A DNA stretch of 64,000 nt from Pseudohongiella acticola (GTDB lineage Bacteria > Pseudomonadota > Gammaproteobacteria > Pseudomonadales > Pseudohongiellaceae): positions 2,232,001 through 2,296,000 of the forward strand of contig NZ_MASR01000001.1 in assembly GCF_001758195.1 (NCBI RefSeq), in the 5' to 3' direction. Positions 28,715-37,818 of the stretch are shown here, piece after piece. Positions within the stretch are counted from its first letter, which is position 1. Every line of letters starts with the position of its first letter. The position numbers were made by a program, and so were the translations under genes. The notes below the pieces were generated by a model that saw only the letters and a list, made by a program, of their open reading frames with translations, had not been told where the DNA came from and did no database searches.

Positions 28715-30235
28715 ATGGACAAGTACGTAAAAGATATTCTCTCGGCACGTGTCTACGATGTTGCCATCGAGAGTCCGATCCATAAAGCTGCCTCCCTGAG
28801 CCGGCGCCTGGGCAATGATGTCTGGCTCAAGCGCGAAGATCTGCAGCCCGTTTTCAGTTTCAAGCTCCGTGGTGCCTACAACAAAATGTCCCGGCTATCG
28901 CCGGAAGCGGCCAAACGTGGCGTGATCGCTGCCAGTGCCGGCAATCATGCCCAGGGTGTGGCGCTGGCGGGCACGACACTGGGTATCAAGACCATCATTG
29001 TCATGCCGGTGACCACGCCGGCCATCAAGATAGACGGCGTTCGTGCGCGCGGGGGCAAGGTGATTCTGCACGGGGATACTTATAACGAAGCTGCCGAGTT
29101 CGCCATGAAACTGGTGGCAGAAAAATCCTATACCTTTGTTCACGCCTTTGATGATCGTGATGTCATTGCCGGTCAGGGTACCGTAGGCCTGGAGATTGTC
29201 CGGCAACACAGTGGTCCGCTCGACGCCATTTTTGTCCCCGTCGGCGGCGGCGGTCTGATGGCAGGCATGGCGGCCTATATTAAATATATTCGACCGGAGA
29301 TTCGGCTGATTGCGGTCGAGGCGGAAGACTCCGCCTGTCTGAAAGCGGCGTTGGAGGCCGGTCGGCGGGTAAAGTTGTCACAGGTCGGTCTGTTTGCCGA
29401 TGGCGTCGCGGTCAATCAGGTGGGCAAAGAAACCTACAAGATTCTCCGGCACTGTGTTGACGAAGTAGTAACGGTGACCACGGATGAAATTTGTGCTGCC
29501 ATCAAGGATATTTTTGATGACACGCGCGCGGTCACAGAACCTGCTGGCGCGGTCGCGGTTGCAGGCCTTAAAAAAGCAGTACGTGAGCAGTCACTTCAGG
29601 GAATGAGCCTGATGGCACTGGTGACCGGCGCCAACGTTAACTTTGACCGGCTGCGCCATATTTCCGAACGCGCGGAGCTGGGCGAGAGCCGGGAAGCGGT
29701 GTTTGCGGTTACTCTGGACGAAAAGCCGGGCAGTTTTCGCCGCTTTGCCCGGGTACTGGGCAAACGCAGCGTGACTGAGTTCAATTACCGATACGGGGAC
29801 GCCACCGCCGCGCAGATTTTTGTTGGCATTGAAATCGATGACCCGATTACCGGTCGTGACAAATTGGCTAGAGCATTGCGTAACAAAGGTTTTGACGTAC
29901 ATGACATGACCGACAACGAAGCCGCCAAGCTGCATATCCGGCACATGGTGGGTGGGCGTAGCGACAAGGCATTGAACGAACGGGTTTTCCGTTTTGAGTT
30001 TCCGCAACGACCAGGCGCCCTGCTGACCTTTCTGGATCTGCTGGGTGAACAGTGGAACATCTCCATGTTCCACTATCGTAACCACGGCGCCGCCTACGGA
30101 CGTGTGCTGGTCGGATTGCAGGTGGCGCCGGAAGATGCCACTGCCTTTGATGACTTTGTTCGCAAGATTCCTTACCAGTTTCAGGAAGAAACCCGAAACC
30201 TTGCCTACCAGACTTTCCTGGGGAGTCAGGCCTAG
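28715..30235 (+). CDS. ilvA: Threonine ammonia-lyase (threonine deaminase), biosynthetic type
   Basis: A 506-residue PLP enzyme that converts threonine to 2-oxobutyrate, the first step to isoleucine. ATG 28715 (MDKYVKDILSARVYD) is the normal start; an upstream ATG at 28646 lies inside the repeat element and is rejected. The PLP lysine is Lys50 in SFKLRGAYNK, followed by SAGNHAQGVAL and the phosphate loop PVGGGGLMAGMA. Two C-terminal ACT-like regulatory domains (about residues 325-500) make it the isoleucine-inhibited form rather than the short catabolic one. Confidence 0.95.
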   Translation: MDKYVKDILSARVYDVAIESPIHKAASLSRRLGNDVWLKREDLQPVFSFKLRGAYNKMSRLSPEAAKRGVIAASAGNHAQGVALAGTTLGIKTIIVMPVTTPAIKIDGVRARGGKVILHGDTYNEAAEFAMKLVAEKSYTFVHAFDDRDVIAGQGTVGLEIVRQHSGPLDAIFVPVGGGGLMAGMAAYIKYIRPEIRLIAVEAEDSACLKAALEAGRRVKLSQVGLFADGVAVNQVGKETYKILRHCVDEVVTVTTDEICAAIKDIFDDTRAVTEPAGAVAVAGLKKAVREQSLQGMSLMALVTGANVNFDRLRHISERAELGESREAVFAVTLDEKPGSFRRFARVLGKRSVTEFNYRYGDATAAQIFVGIEIDDPITGRDKLARALRNKGFDVHDMTDNEAAKLHIRHMVGGRSDKALNERVFRFEFPQRPGALLTFLDLLGEQWNISMFHYRNHGAAYGRVLVGLQVAPEDATAFDDFVRKIPYQFQEETRNLAYQTFLGSQA

Positions 30236-30279
30236 ACGGGCTGGCAACAAAACGGCAGCGCGGACATTGCTGTCGGTGA

Positions 30280-30594
30280 TCAGCCGATATAGGAGCAGCA
30301 GTAGTCGGTTACCGTCATCACCTTGATGTCGAAGGCTGAGTCGGCCGGCACTTCAAACGTATCGCCGCCAGCAATCTTGCGCCACAGGTCTTCGCCGGGC
30401 AGCAGAATTTCCACCTGGCCGGACAGAATTTCCATGATTTCCTTTTTCTCGGTACCAAAACGGTATTCGCCCGGCATCATGATGCCCAGAGTCTTGACGT
30501 CACCGTTATCGAATTCGACAACCCGGCTGGTGACCTTGCCGTCGAAATAAATATTGGCGGCTTTGACGACCGTTACATTTTCAAATTTGTTCAT
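30280..30594 (-). CDS. ppnP: Pyrimidine/purine nucleoside phosphorylase
   Basis: A 104-residue single cupin domain of the YaiE/PpnP (former DUF1255) family, which splits nucleosides with phosphate. Recognisable segments are [41 protein letters not shown] and the end TDYCCSYIG. Minus strand, 137 bp downstream of psd. Confidence 0.88.
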   Translation of the reverse strand: MNKFENVTVVKAANIYFDGKVTSRVVEFDNGDVKTLGIMMPGEYRFGTEKKEIMEILSGQVEILLPGEDLWRKIAGGDTFEVPADSAFDIKVMTVTDYCCSYIG

Positions 30595-30730
30595 AATCAG
30601 CTCTCATCAGATTGATTGCTTCTCGGCGAAGCCGGTGTGCCGGGTTTTCAGTCGCGATACAGACCGGGTTTGAACGACCGTCCGGGCGGGCGATTTTAGC
30701 GGGTTCGTTGGCGTTCGACCAGCCTGTGCT

Positions 30731-31606
30731 TCAGTCGTGGGGGGCTGATCTGGCAATGGCGGTGCCAAGCATACTGCCCATATTGATGTCGCTGCCTGCT
30801 GCCAGTGCCGCATTGAGTTCAACGCGGTTCTCGGCAAAGACGGCGATGACAGTAGAGCCAAGTTTGAACCGGCCCATCTCTTCGCCCCGGGCGATCTGCA
30901 CAGCCGGTCGTTGCAGCCGGTAGTCGGTTTTGTGCAGGCCATGCCGTGCAGGGCAGACCTGGCCGGCCCAGACTGTATCAACACTGCCTACGATCATGGC
31001 GCCAACCAGAATCAATGCCATCGGACCGCAGTCAGTGTCAAAAATGCAGACCAGGCGTTCATTGCGGGCAAACAGACTGTCCACCCGCTGCGCCGTCAGC
31101 TGGTTTACCGAGAACAGTTTGCCCGGCACATAGGTCATTTCCCGCAGTACGCCCGGTAAGGGCATATGAATTCGATGATAGTGACTGGGTGACAGATAAA
31201 TGGTGGCAAAACAGCCTTCGTCAAACTCTGCTGCCAGGTCGGCATCGCCACCGAGCAGGGCCTGCAGGCTGAAGCGCCGACCTTTGGCCTGTAACAACAG
31301 GCCTTCCCGCACTGGCCCCAACTGGCTGACAATACCATCGACGGGACTGACGACACTGGTGTCATCCCCTGCAATGGGCCGAGCGTCGGCTCGGAGGGCC
31401 CGGGTGAAGAATGCATTAAAACTGGCATAGGCTGACGGGTCGGGTTCCTGAGCCTGGCTCATGTCGACCTTGTAGCGGCCGATAAACCAGCGTATAAACG
31501 GCGCCTTGACCGCCGGCCACTGGCAATCTGCCAGTTTACCCGCCAGTCGCGAAAGCAGGTGCTGTGGTGCCAGATACTGAAGCAGAATAAAAAGTGAGTC
31601 GGTCAT
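30731..31606 (-). CDS. psd: Phosphatidylserine decarboxylase proenzyme
   Basis: A 291-residue inner-membrane enzyme making phosphatidylethanolamine. It self-cleaves at LGST (residues 249-252) so that Ser251 becomes the pyruvoyl group; Asp90 in SPVDG and the histidines of LSPSHYHRIHMP complete the site. I start at ATG 31606 (MTDSLFILLQYLAPQH), the usual length, rather than 13 codons upstream. It neighbours motAB and rsgA-orn-queG as in Pseudomonas. Confidence 0.94.
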   Translation of the reverse strand: MTDSLFILLQYLAPQHLLSRLAGKLADCQWPAVKAPFIRWFIGRYKVDMSQAQEPDPSAYASFNAFFTRALRADARPIAGDDTSVVSPVDGIVSQLGPVREGLLLQAKGRRFSLQALLGGDADLAAEFDEGCFATIYLSPSHYHRIHMPLPGVLREMTYVPGKLFSVNQLTAQRVDSLFARNERLVCIFDTDCGPMALILVGAMIVGSVDTVWAGQVCPARHGLHKTDYRLQRPAVQIARGEEMGRFKLGSTVIAVFAENRVELNAALAAGSDINMGSMLGTAIARSAPHD

Positions 31607-31797
31607 GAAAATCCTGTTCGTGCAGCCGCCTGCGCGGGCTGACATGTTCGTCCATCAAGTAGGTCAGGCGTCAGCTTAATCAAGCCGGTGCAAGGGTACA
31701 AGTTTGGCGTATTAATGCCCGTTGAGCTAATGATTTCCCGATTTTGTCCGATGTAAAAGAAGCGGCGCAATTTATCCCGTTGGAGGTTTCGCAGGTC

Positions 31798-32649
31798 ATG
31801 TTGTTTATTATCGGTTTTGTTGTTGTGACACTGAGCGTCGCCGGCGGCTATGTCATGCACGGTGGTATTCTTGCTGTGTTGTGGCAACCCTCAGAATTCA
31901 TTATTATTTTTGGTGCCGCCTTTGGTGCTTTCCTGATCTCCAACAGCATGCATCTGGTCAAGGAAACCGGTAAACGCCTGCCGCGCGCGATATTTGGATC
32001 GGCCACCAACGAAAAATTGTATCTCGACCTGCTGGGACTACTCTTTGATATTTTCAACAAGGCGCGGCGCGAAGGCATGATGTCAATTGAAGGCGACATT
32101 GAAGTGCCAGCGGAAAGCGGCCTGTTTACCCGCTATCCGGCACTGCTCAAGGACAAACGCATTATTGAGTTTCTGACTGACAACCTGCGCATCATGACCA
32201 CCAGCAACATGGCTCCGCACGAAATTGAGGCCATGATTGAGTCTGAAATTGAAACCCAGTTGCACGAACTCAGTGAACCCTCACATGCAGTGCACCGGGT
32301 TGCCGATGGTCTGCCCGGCTTTGGTATTGTGGCCGCGGTTCTGGGTATTGTTATTACCATGCAGAAGCTGGGCGGTCCGCCCGAGGCATTGGGTCAGAGT
32401 GTGGCGGCGGCCTTGATTGGTACCTTTGTTGGTATTTTTGCCGCTTATGGTTTTATCGGGCCGATGAGCAATCGTCTGGCGGAAGTTGCCGAAGAAGAAA
32501 TCAAGATGTTTGAATGTATCAAAGCCGCCATCGTGGCGACGTCTAATGGCTTGCCGCCGCAACTGGCCGTCGAGTTTGCTCGCAAGACACTGTACTCCGG
32601 AGATCGTCCCTCCTTCTCTGAACTGGACGAACACATCCGTAGCCGCTAA
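31798..32649 (+). CDS. motA: Flagellar motor stator protein MotA
   Basis: A 283-residue inner-membrane stator subunit with four membrane segments: two near the N-terminus and two around 160-220 (GFGIVAAVLGIVI, AALIGTFVGIFAAYGFIGP). The large cytoplasmic loop between them carries the charged residues that touch FliG. ATG 31798 (MLFIIGFVVVTLSV) gives the standard start with GGAGG about eleven bases upstream; a TTG 54 bases earlier is less likely. The gene for MotB follows after 34 bases. Confidence 0.94.
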   Translation: MLFIIGFVVVTLSVAGGYVMHGGILAVLWQPSEFIIIFGAAFGAFLISNSMHLVKETGKRLPRAIFGSATNEKLYLDLLGLLFDIFNKARREGMMSIEGDIEVPAESGLFTRYPALLKDKRIIEFLTDNLRIMTTSNMAPHEIEAMIESEIETQLHELSEPSHAVHRVADGLPGFGIVAAVLGIVITMQKLGGPPEALGQSVAAALIGTFVGIFAAYGFIGPMSNRLAEVAEEEIKMFECIKAAIVATSNGLPPQLAVEFARKTLYSGDRPSFSELDEHIRSR

Positions 32650-32683
32650 GCGGCACTGAATCTAATCGCGGAAGATAATCGTT

Positions 32684-33628
32684 GTGGAAAAAGCAGAACA
32701 GACCATTGTCATTAAACGCGTCAAAAAGGTGGCCGGCGGCCATCACGGTGGTTCGTGGAAAATTGCCTTTGCTGACTTTGCGCTGGCGCTGATGGCGTTC
32801 TTTCTGGTGCTGTGGCTGATCGAAAGCACCACCGAGCTTGAGAAAATGGTGATTGCCGGTTATTTCTCCGATCCACGTAGTCTGGCCAGTGATGGGGACG
32901 GCGGCACACCCTACGTACTGAATCTGGAAGGGCGGCCGCTGACGCTGCCTAATCAGGGTTTGAGTCTGGCGCTGGTGCAGGAAGACCAGGAGCAGGCAGT
33001 GGAAGCAAGCGAAGAGCTTGAATCCTTTGAATATATTGAACTTGCTCGACTGCGCGAAACCCAATTGCTGCAAAGCCTGCAGGGTCAGATGGAAGAAGTA
33101 ATCGGCGGCAACCAGGAGTTTGAGTGGTTCTCCGACAGCGTGAGTATGGAAGTCACCGAAGAGGGTCTGAGCATTCAGATCATTGACCGGGAGAATCGCC
33201 CGTTGTTCAACTCAGGTTCTGATCAGATGCAGCCTTATGCGCTGGAAGTATTGTGGGCCATGGCCAATGTTCTGGAAGACATCCCCAACAAAATCAGTAT
33301 TTATGGTCACACCGACAGCGTTCCGTTTGGCAACGATCTTGCTCAATACAGTAATTGGGAATTGTCTGCCGATCGTGCCAACGCCGCGCGCCGGGCACTG
33401 GTGGAAGGCGGTCTGGACTATAGTCAATTTGCACAGATCATCGGCATGGGGTCTTCGTTACCGCTGTTGCCCGACGCCCCCACTGATGCCGCCAACCGTC
33501 GTATTGTCATCATGGTGCTGAACCAGTTGGCGCAGCAACGGATCCTGGAGGGGACACGTGACTCTGAACTGGATGGTGGTGCGCCGCCGGATGAAGTGCT
33601 GCCGTCAGACCTGCCAGAGATTTTCTGA
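32684..33628 (+). CDS. motB: Flagellar motor stator protein MotB
   Basis: A 314-residue partner of MotA. The single membrane segment contains the ion-carrying aspartate (Asp31, in WKIAFADFALALMAFF). A plug and linker region follows, then an OmpA-like peptidoglycan-binding domain (about 160-290, with ISIYGHTDSVPFG, WELSADRANAARRALVEGG and ANRRIVIMV). It starts at GTG 32684. Whether the pair uses protons or sodium cannot be decided safely from these residues. Confidence 0.94.
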   Translation: MEKAEQTIVIKRVKKVAGGHHGGSWKIAFADFALALMAFFLVLWLIESTTELEKMVIAGYFSDPRSLASDGDGGTPYVLNLEGRPLTLPNQGLSLALVQEDQEQAVEASEELESFEYIELARLRETQLLQSLQGQMEEVIGGNQEFEWFSDSVSMEVTEEGLSIQIIDRENRPLFNSGSDQMQPYALEVLWAMANVLEDIPNKISIYGHTDSVPFGNDLAQYSNWELSADRANAARRALVEGGLDYSQFAQIIGMGSSLPLLPDAPTDAANRRIVIMVLNQLAQQRILEGTRDSELDGGAPPDEVLPSDLPEIF

Positions 33629-33651
33629 TAGCCCCGGTTCGCGCCCAGGCT

Positions 33652-34740
33652 TCAGTTTCTGTCCAGCTCCTGCAGGATATGATGATAACTGCTCAGACGT
33701 GAAGCCTTTATTTTTCCCTGTTTGACCGCCGCCAGCAGCGCGCAGCCCGGCTCCTGTTGATGCCGGCAATCACGGAAGCGGCACTGACCGATATATGGGC
33801 GAAACTCAACAAAGCCATACATCAGCTGTTCTGCCTCAATGTGCCACAAGCCAAACTCACGAATACCCGGTGAGTCTACCAGATCGCCACTGCCTGGCAG
33901 GTGGTAGAGCCGGGTGGCGGTCGTGGTGTGAGTGCCTTTTTCGCGGCCAATGGCACGGCCTTTGGACAGGCCGCCGACATCGGCGGCACCGGCGTCATTG
34001 TCGTCATCGTCGATGCCACGCAGGGTGTTGATCAATGACGACTTGCCGACCCCGGATTGCCCGACAAATACGGCGGTTTCGCCACTGAGTAACTCACGCA
34101 GGGCATCAATACTATCGGGCTGATGGCAGGACACGCGCAGGGTGTCGTAACCAATACCGGCATACAGTTTCAACAGGTCCGATACTTTTAATGCCGCGGC
34201 ATCGTCGGCGTCTTGACTGGTTTCTGCGGGCATCAGATCGCATTTGTTGAGTAGCAGCAAGGGTTTCAGACGCAGGTGCTCAATGGCCACCAGATAGCGG
34301 TCAAGCAGATTGCCAAACGGCTCGGGCACTGGCGCGAACACCACCACGACGCGATCAATATTGGCAGCGATACTGCGCTGCTCGCCACGGGCATTGGGCC
34401 GGCTCATCGCTGAATGGCGCGGTAGCAGGGCCACGATAATGCCGGTGCTGTTTCCGGTACTGTCGCCTTCCGACTGCCAGATGATCCGGTCACCGGTCAC
34501 CAGTGGTGGCAGATTGCTGCGCTGGTGACAGCGAAAGAGTTGTCCGCGGGTGTCCGGGCTTAATGATTCCACGTCCAGTTGCTGGCCGTAATGACAGACT
34601 ATCAGCCCTTCCTGTTCCGGGCCCAGGCTGGACTCATCAATGCCCGCATCGGCCACGGGTTCGTCACCGCGTTTGCCACGGGCTGTCTGCTGGCTGCTGA
34701 TGCGCCGCAATTGCTGTTGGTTCAGTCGTCGTTTGGCCAT
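33652..34740 (-). CDS. rsgA: Ribosome small subunit GTPase RsgA
   Basis: A 362-residue circularly permuted GTPase that checks late 30S assembly. An OB fold (about 35-110) is followed by the G domain in permuted order: G4 LNKCDL, G1 GQSGVGKSSLIN, G2 region EKGTHTTT and G3 DSPG. A zinc-finger tail has CRFRDCRHQQEPGC. The first 30 residues are basic and Gln-rich, as usual. Divergent from orn; convergent with motB. Confidence 0.95.
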   Translation of the reverse strand: MAKRRLNQQQLRRISSQQTARGKRGDEPVADAGIDESSLGPEQEGLIVCHYGQQLDVESLSPDTRGQLFRCHQRSNLPPLVTGDRIIWQSEGDSTGNSTGIIVALLPRHSAMSRPNARGEQRSIAANIDRVVVVFAPVPEPFGNLLDRYLVAIEHLRLKPLLLLNKCDLMPAETSQDADDAAALKVSDLLKLYAGIGYDTLRVSCHQPDSIDALRELLSGETAVFVGQSGVGKSSLINTLRGIDDDDNDAGAADVGGLSKGRAIGREKGTHTTTATRLYHLPGSGDLVDSPGIREFGLWHIEAEQLMYGFVEFRPYIGQCRFRDCRHQQEPGCALLAAVKQGKIKASRLSSYHHILQELDRN

Positions 34741-34866
34741 GATCCGGCATTCTATTACAATGGCTGTCCTGTGAGACCCCGCTGGGCTAAAATAAAGCCA
34801 TCTTTAAATTCGGCTGCCCATGTTTCGGCGGCCACGCCGCGATAGACCCAACCTGGACAAATAATC

Positions 34867-35418
34867 ATGCCTGTTGTTGATAAAAGCAAAACCCTGATCT
34901 GGATTGATATGGAAATGACTGGTCTGGAGCCTGACACTGACCGGGTTATCGAAATAGCCACGATAATCACCGATGCTGATCTGAATATCCTGGCCGAGGG
35001 CCCGGTGGTTGCGGTGCACCAGTCAGACTCGGTACTGGCGGGCATGGATGAGTGGAATCAGCGCACCCATGGCGATTCCGGCCTGGTAGCCCGGGTGCGC
35101 GCGAGTTCGTCAGACGATGCCGATGCCGAGCAGCAGACGCTGGATTTCCTGCGCGACTATGCTGAAACCGGCAGCTCACCCATGTGTGGCAACAGTGTGC
35201 ATCAGGACCGGCGTTTTCTGGTCAAATACATGCCCACGCTGGAGGCGTTTTTCCACTACCGTAATCTGGATGTCAGCACCGTCAAGGAGCTGGCACGGCG
35301 TTGGCGCCCGGAGTTACCGGCGGGATTCAACAAGAACAGTAGCCATCAGGCTCTGGATGACATCCGTGACTCGGTTGCCGAACTGCAGTATTACCGCAAA
35401 CACTTCTTCAAGCTTTAG
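34867..35418 (+). CDS. orn: Oligoribonuclease
   Basis: A 183-residue DEDDh 3'-to-5' exonuclease that degrades dinucleotides, including pGpG from cyclic-di-GMP breakdown. This fits the EAL and HD-GYP proteins encoded in this window. Catalytic residues are visible in [25 protein letters not shown] and [10 protein letters not shown]. Its 3' end overlaps convergent queG by 11 bases. Confidence 0.96.
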   Translation: MPVVDKSKTLIWIDMEMTGLEPDTDRVIEIATIITDADLNILAEGPVVAVHQSDSVLAGMDEWNQRTHGDSGLVARVRASSSDDADAEQQTLDFLRDYAETGSSPMCGNSVHQDRRFLVKYMPTLEAFFHYRNLDVSTVKELARRWRPELPAGFNKNSSHQALDDIRDSVAELQYYRKHFFKL

Positions 35419-36502
35419 TCGCGTCTGCTCTGAGCGCATGCTGGCGCAAGGCCCACGCCACATGTTCGCGCACCAGCGCAGACGGGTGATGCTGTCGGCT
35501 TTGCAATGCATTCAGCACTGGAATGGTGCTGGGCGCATTGCCCAGACCAACGGCCAGATTACGCAACCAGCCTTCATAACCGGTACGGCGAATCGCTGAG
35601 CCTTCGGTGTTGCGCAAAAACGTTTCTTCGCTCCACATAAACAGGTCACTGAGATCGGTATTGTCGAGGCCATGACGGGGCGCAAAATCGGTTTCCGACG
35701 TGAGCTGACTGAATTTATTCCACGGGCAGATCAGCTGGCAATCATCACAGCCAAACACACGATTGCCAATGGCAGCACGCAATGGCTCGGGAATGCTGCC
35801 TTTCAGCTCAATCGTGAGATAGGAAATGCAGCGCCTCGCGTCCAATTGGTTGGGTCCAACAAAGGCCTGTGTCGGGCAGATGTCGAGGCAGGCAGTGCAT
35901 GAGCCGCAGTGGCCGGTGACCGGTGCATCGATGGGCAAAGGCAAGTCGGTAAACAGCTCGCCGAGGAAAAACCAGGAGCCGGCCTTTTTGTTCAACAGCA
36001 TGGTGTTTTTGCCGATCCAGCCCAGCCCTGCTTTTTCCGCCAGCGCACGTTCCAGCACCGGCGCGCTGTCGACAAATGCCCGGTAACCCATGGGGCCGGC
36101 AAGCTCAGTGATACCGTCCGCCAGCTTCTGAAGACGTTTTCGAATCAGTTTGTGGTAGTCGCGTCCGCGGGCATAGCGTGAGATGTACGCGCGCTCCCTG
36201 TTTTTAAGTGGAGTAAGTGATTGCTCCGCACTCAGGCTATAATCCATGCGAACACTGAGTACACGAATGGTGCCGGGGTGCAGAGATTCGGGATGCAGAC
36301 GCAAATCCCGGTGATGTGACATGTAGTCCATATCGCCATGAAAATTGCGCGCCAGCCAGGCATCAAGGTGGGGCCGGTAAGCGCTCAGGTCGATGTCGGT
36401 GACAGCCAGTTGCTGAAAGCCCAGCGCTAACGCCAGCTCCCGAATCCTGGGAAGCAGCGCTGACGCCTGATCCGGCGGCAAGGTGTGAGTGTCAGCTGTC
36501 AT
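35408..36502 (-). CDS. queG: Epoxyqueuosine reductase
   Basis: A 364-residue cobalamin-dependent iron-sulfur enzyme performing the last step of queuosine synthesis in tRNA. Two 4Fe-4S motifs are clear: [12 protein letters not shown] and, later, [11 protein letters not shown] with an upstream partner cysteine in [10 protein letters not shown]. The N-terminal cobalamin-binding part and a C-terminal HEAT-like segment ([20 protein letters not shown]) complete the family length. Part of the conserved rsgA-orn-queG group. Confidence 0.95.
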   Translation of the reverse strand: MTADTHTLPPDQASALLPRIRELALALGFQQLAVTDIDLSAYRPHLDAWLARNFHGDMDYMSHHRDLRLHPESLHPGTIRVLSVRMDYSLSAEQSLTPLKNRERAYISRYARGRDYHKLIRKRLQKLADGITELAGPMGYRAFVDSAPVLERALAEKAGLGWIGKNTMLLNKKAGSWFFLGELFTDLPLPIDAPVTGHCGSCTACLDICPTQAFVGPNQLDARRCISYLTIELKGSIPEPLRAAIGNRVFGCDDCQLICPWNKFSQLTSETDFAPRHGLDNTDLSDLFMWSEETFLRNTEGSAIRRTGYEGWLRNLAVGLGNAPSTIPVLNALQSRQHHPSALVREHVAWALRQHALRADATKA

Positions 36503-36547
36503 CGGGTTGGCTCTGGTCGGGTTGTCATGACGTAAAATGCCACAACC

Positions 36548-37699
36548 TTAGAGTGCGCGCAGCACCTTGGCGGCGGCCTCCAGCGTGCTGTCATCTTTAC
36601 AGAAACAGAAACGAATGATGCGGCTGTCGGGGTTTTGCGCATAAAAGGGAGACAGCGGAATGGCGGCCACGCCCTTGTCCTCACATAACCAACGGACAAA
36701 CTCCATGTCGGGCAGGTCGCTGATCGCGCTGTAATCCACACACTGGAAATAGGTGCCGGTCGATGGCGTGAAGGCAAAACGCGAATCTGCGATCAGACGC
36801 CCAAAAGTATCGCGTTTCTGCTGGTAAAAATCAGGCAACTGCAGATGATGCTCGGGACAGTCGCGCATGAAGTCGGCGATAGCATACTGAATAAAACTGG
36901 TCGACGTGAAGGTGACAAACTGGTGCACTTTGCGGAACTCTGCTGTCAGCGCCGGGGGCGCGACGCAGTAGGCGGCTTTCCAGCCGGTGGCATGGTAGGT
37001 CTTGCCGAAGGAGAATACGGCAAAACTCTTTTCCTTTAGTTCGGCATGACACAGTACGCTTTCATGGCGTTCGCCTTCGAATACCATATGTTCGTACACT
37101 TCGTCCGACAGCACCCAGAGGTCACGATCGCGAATCAGTCCGGCCAGGGTGTCGAGATCCTGCCGTGTCAATATCGAGCCTGTGGGGTTGTGCGGGGAAT
37201 TAATGATGATCAGCCGGGTGCGGTCATTGAGCCGATCGGCGACCTGAGTCCAGTCGATGGCCCAGCTCTTGCCGGCGACCGGAGGCAGCATGGGAATATG
37301 CACGGGTACCGCACCGGCCAGCCTGACCGCCGGATCGTAGGAATCGTAGGCGGGATCGAACATGATGACTTCATCGCCGTCGCCGACAGTGGCCTGAATG
37401 GCATCAAACAGAGCCTCGGTGGCACCGGACGTCACCGTTATTTCCTGATCTGGATTCACACGACAGCCGTATAGATCGTCAACTTTGATGGCTATCTGTT
37501 CGCGCAGCTCATCTACTCCGGTCATGGCCGCATACTGGTTGCGACGATCATTCAGGTAGAATGAAACGCGCTCTCGCAGCGCTGCCGGACAGTCAAAATC
37601 AGGGAAACCCTGAGACAGGTTGATGGCATTATTGGCCTGTGCCATTTTCGTCATGACCGTGAAAATGGTGGTGCCGACCTGAGGGAGTTTGCTGCGCAA
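36548..37699 (-). CDS. PLP-dependent aminotransferase, YbdL-like (methionine aminotransferase)
   Basis: A 383-residue fold type I aminotransferase. It matches E. coli YbdL along its length: SKLPQVGTTIFTVMTKMAQ, INLSQGFPDFDCP, VTSGATEALF, NSPHNPTG, the PLP lysine in SFGKTYHATGWK, and the C-terminal IRFCFCKDDSTLEAA. YbdL prefers methionine, histidine and phenylalanine. It is divergent from ovoA across 119 bp. Because ovothiol synthesis needs a PLP-dependent C-S lyase (OvoB), a role in that pathway is possible, but the close YbdL match makes a transaminase the safer call. Confidence 0.88.
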   Translation of the reverse strand: MRSKLPQVGTTIFTVMTKMAQANNAINLSQGFPDFDCPAALRERVSFYLNDRRNQYAAMTGVDELREQIAIKVDDLYGCRVNPDQEITVTSGATEALFDAIQATVGDGDEVIMFDPAYDSYDPAVRLAGAVPVHIPMLPPVAGKSWAIDWTQVADRLNDRTRLIIINSPHNPTGSILTRQDLDTLAGLIRDRDLWVLSDEVYEHMVFEGERHESVLCHAELKEKSFAVFSFGKTYHATGWKAAYCVAPPALTAEFRKVHQFVTFTSTSFIQYAIADFMRDCPEHHLQLPDFYQQKRDTFGRLIADSRFAFTPSTGTYFQCVDYSAISDLPDMEFVRWLCEDKGVAAIPLSPFYAQNPDSRIIRFCFCKDDSTLEAAAKVLRAL

Positions 37700-37818
37700 A
37701 GTGGTAACCTCTCCAGAAGCGAGTTTTGGCAGAGTCTACACGATCTGCTGCCGAACCCGAAAAGCAGATAAAAATTGTACCCGGTACAGACTTCGAACAG
37801 AACACAGGATACCCGCTA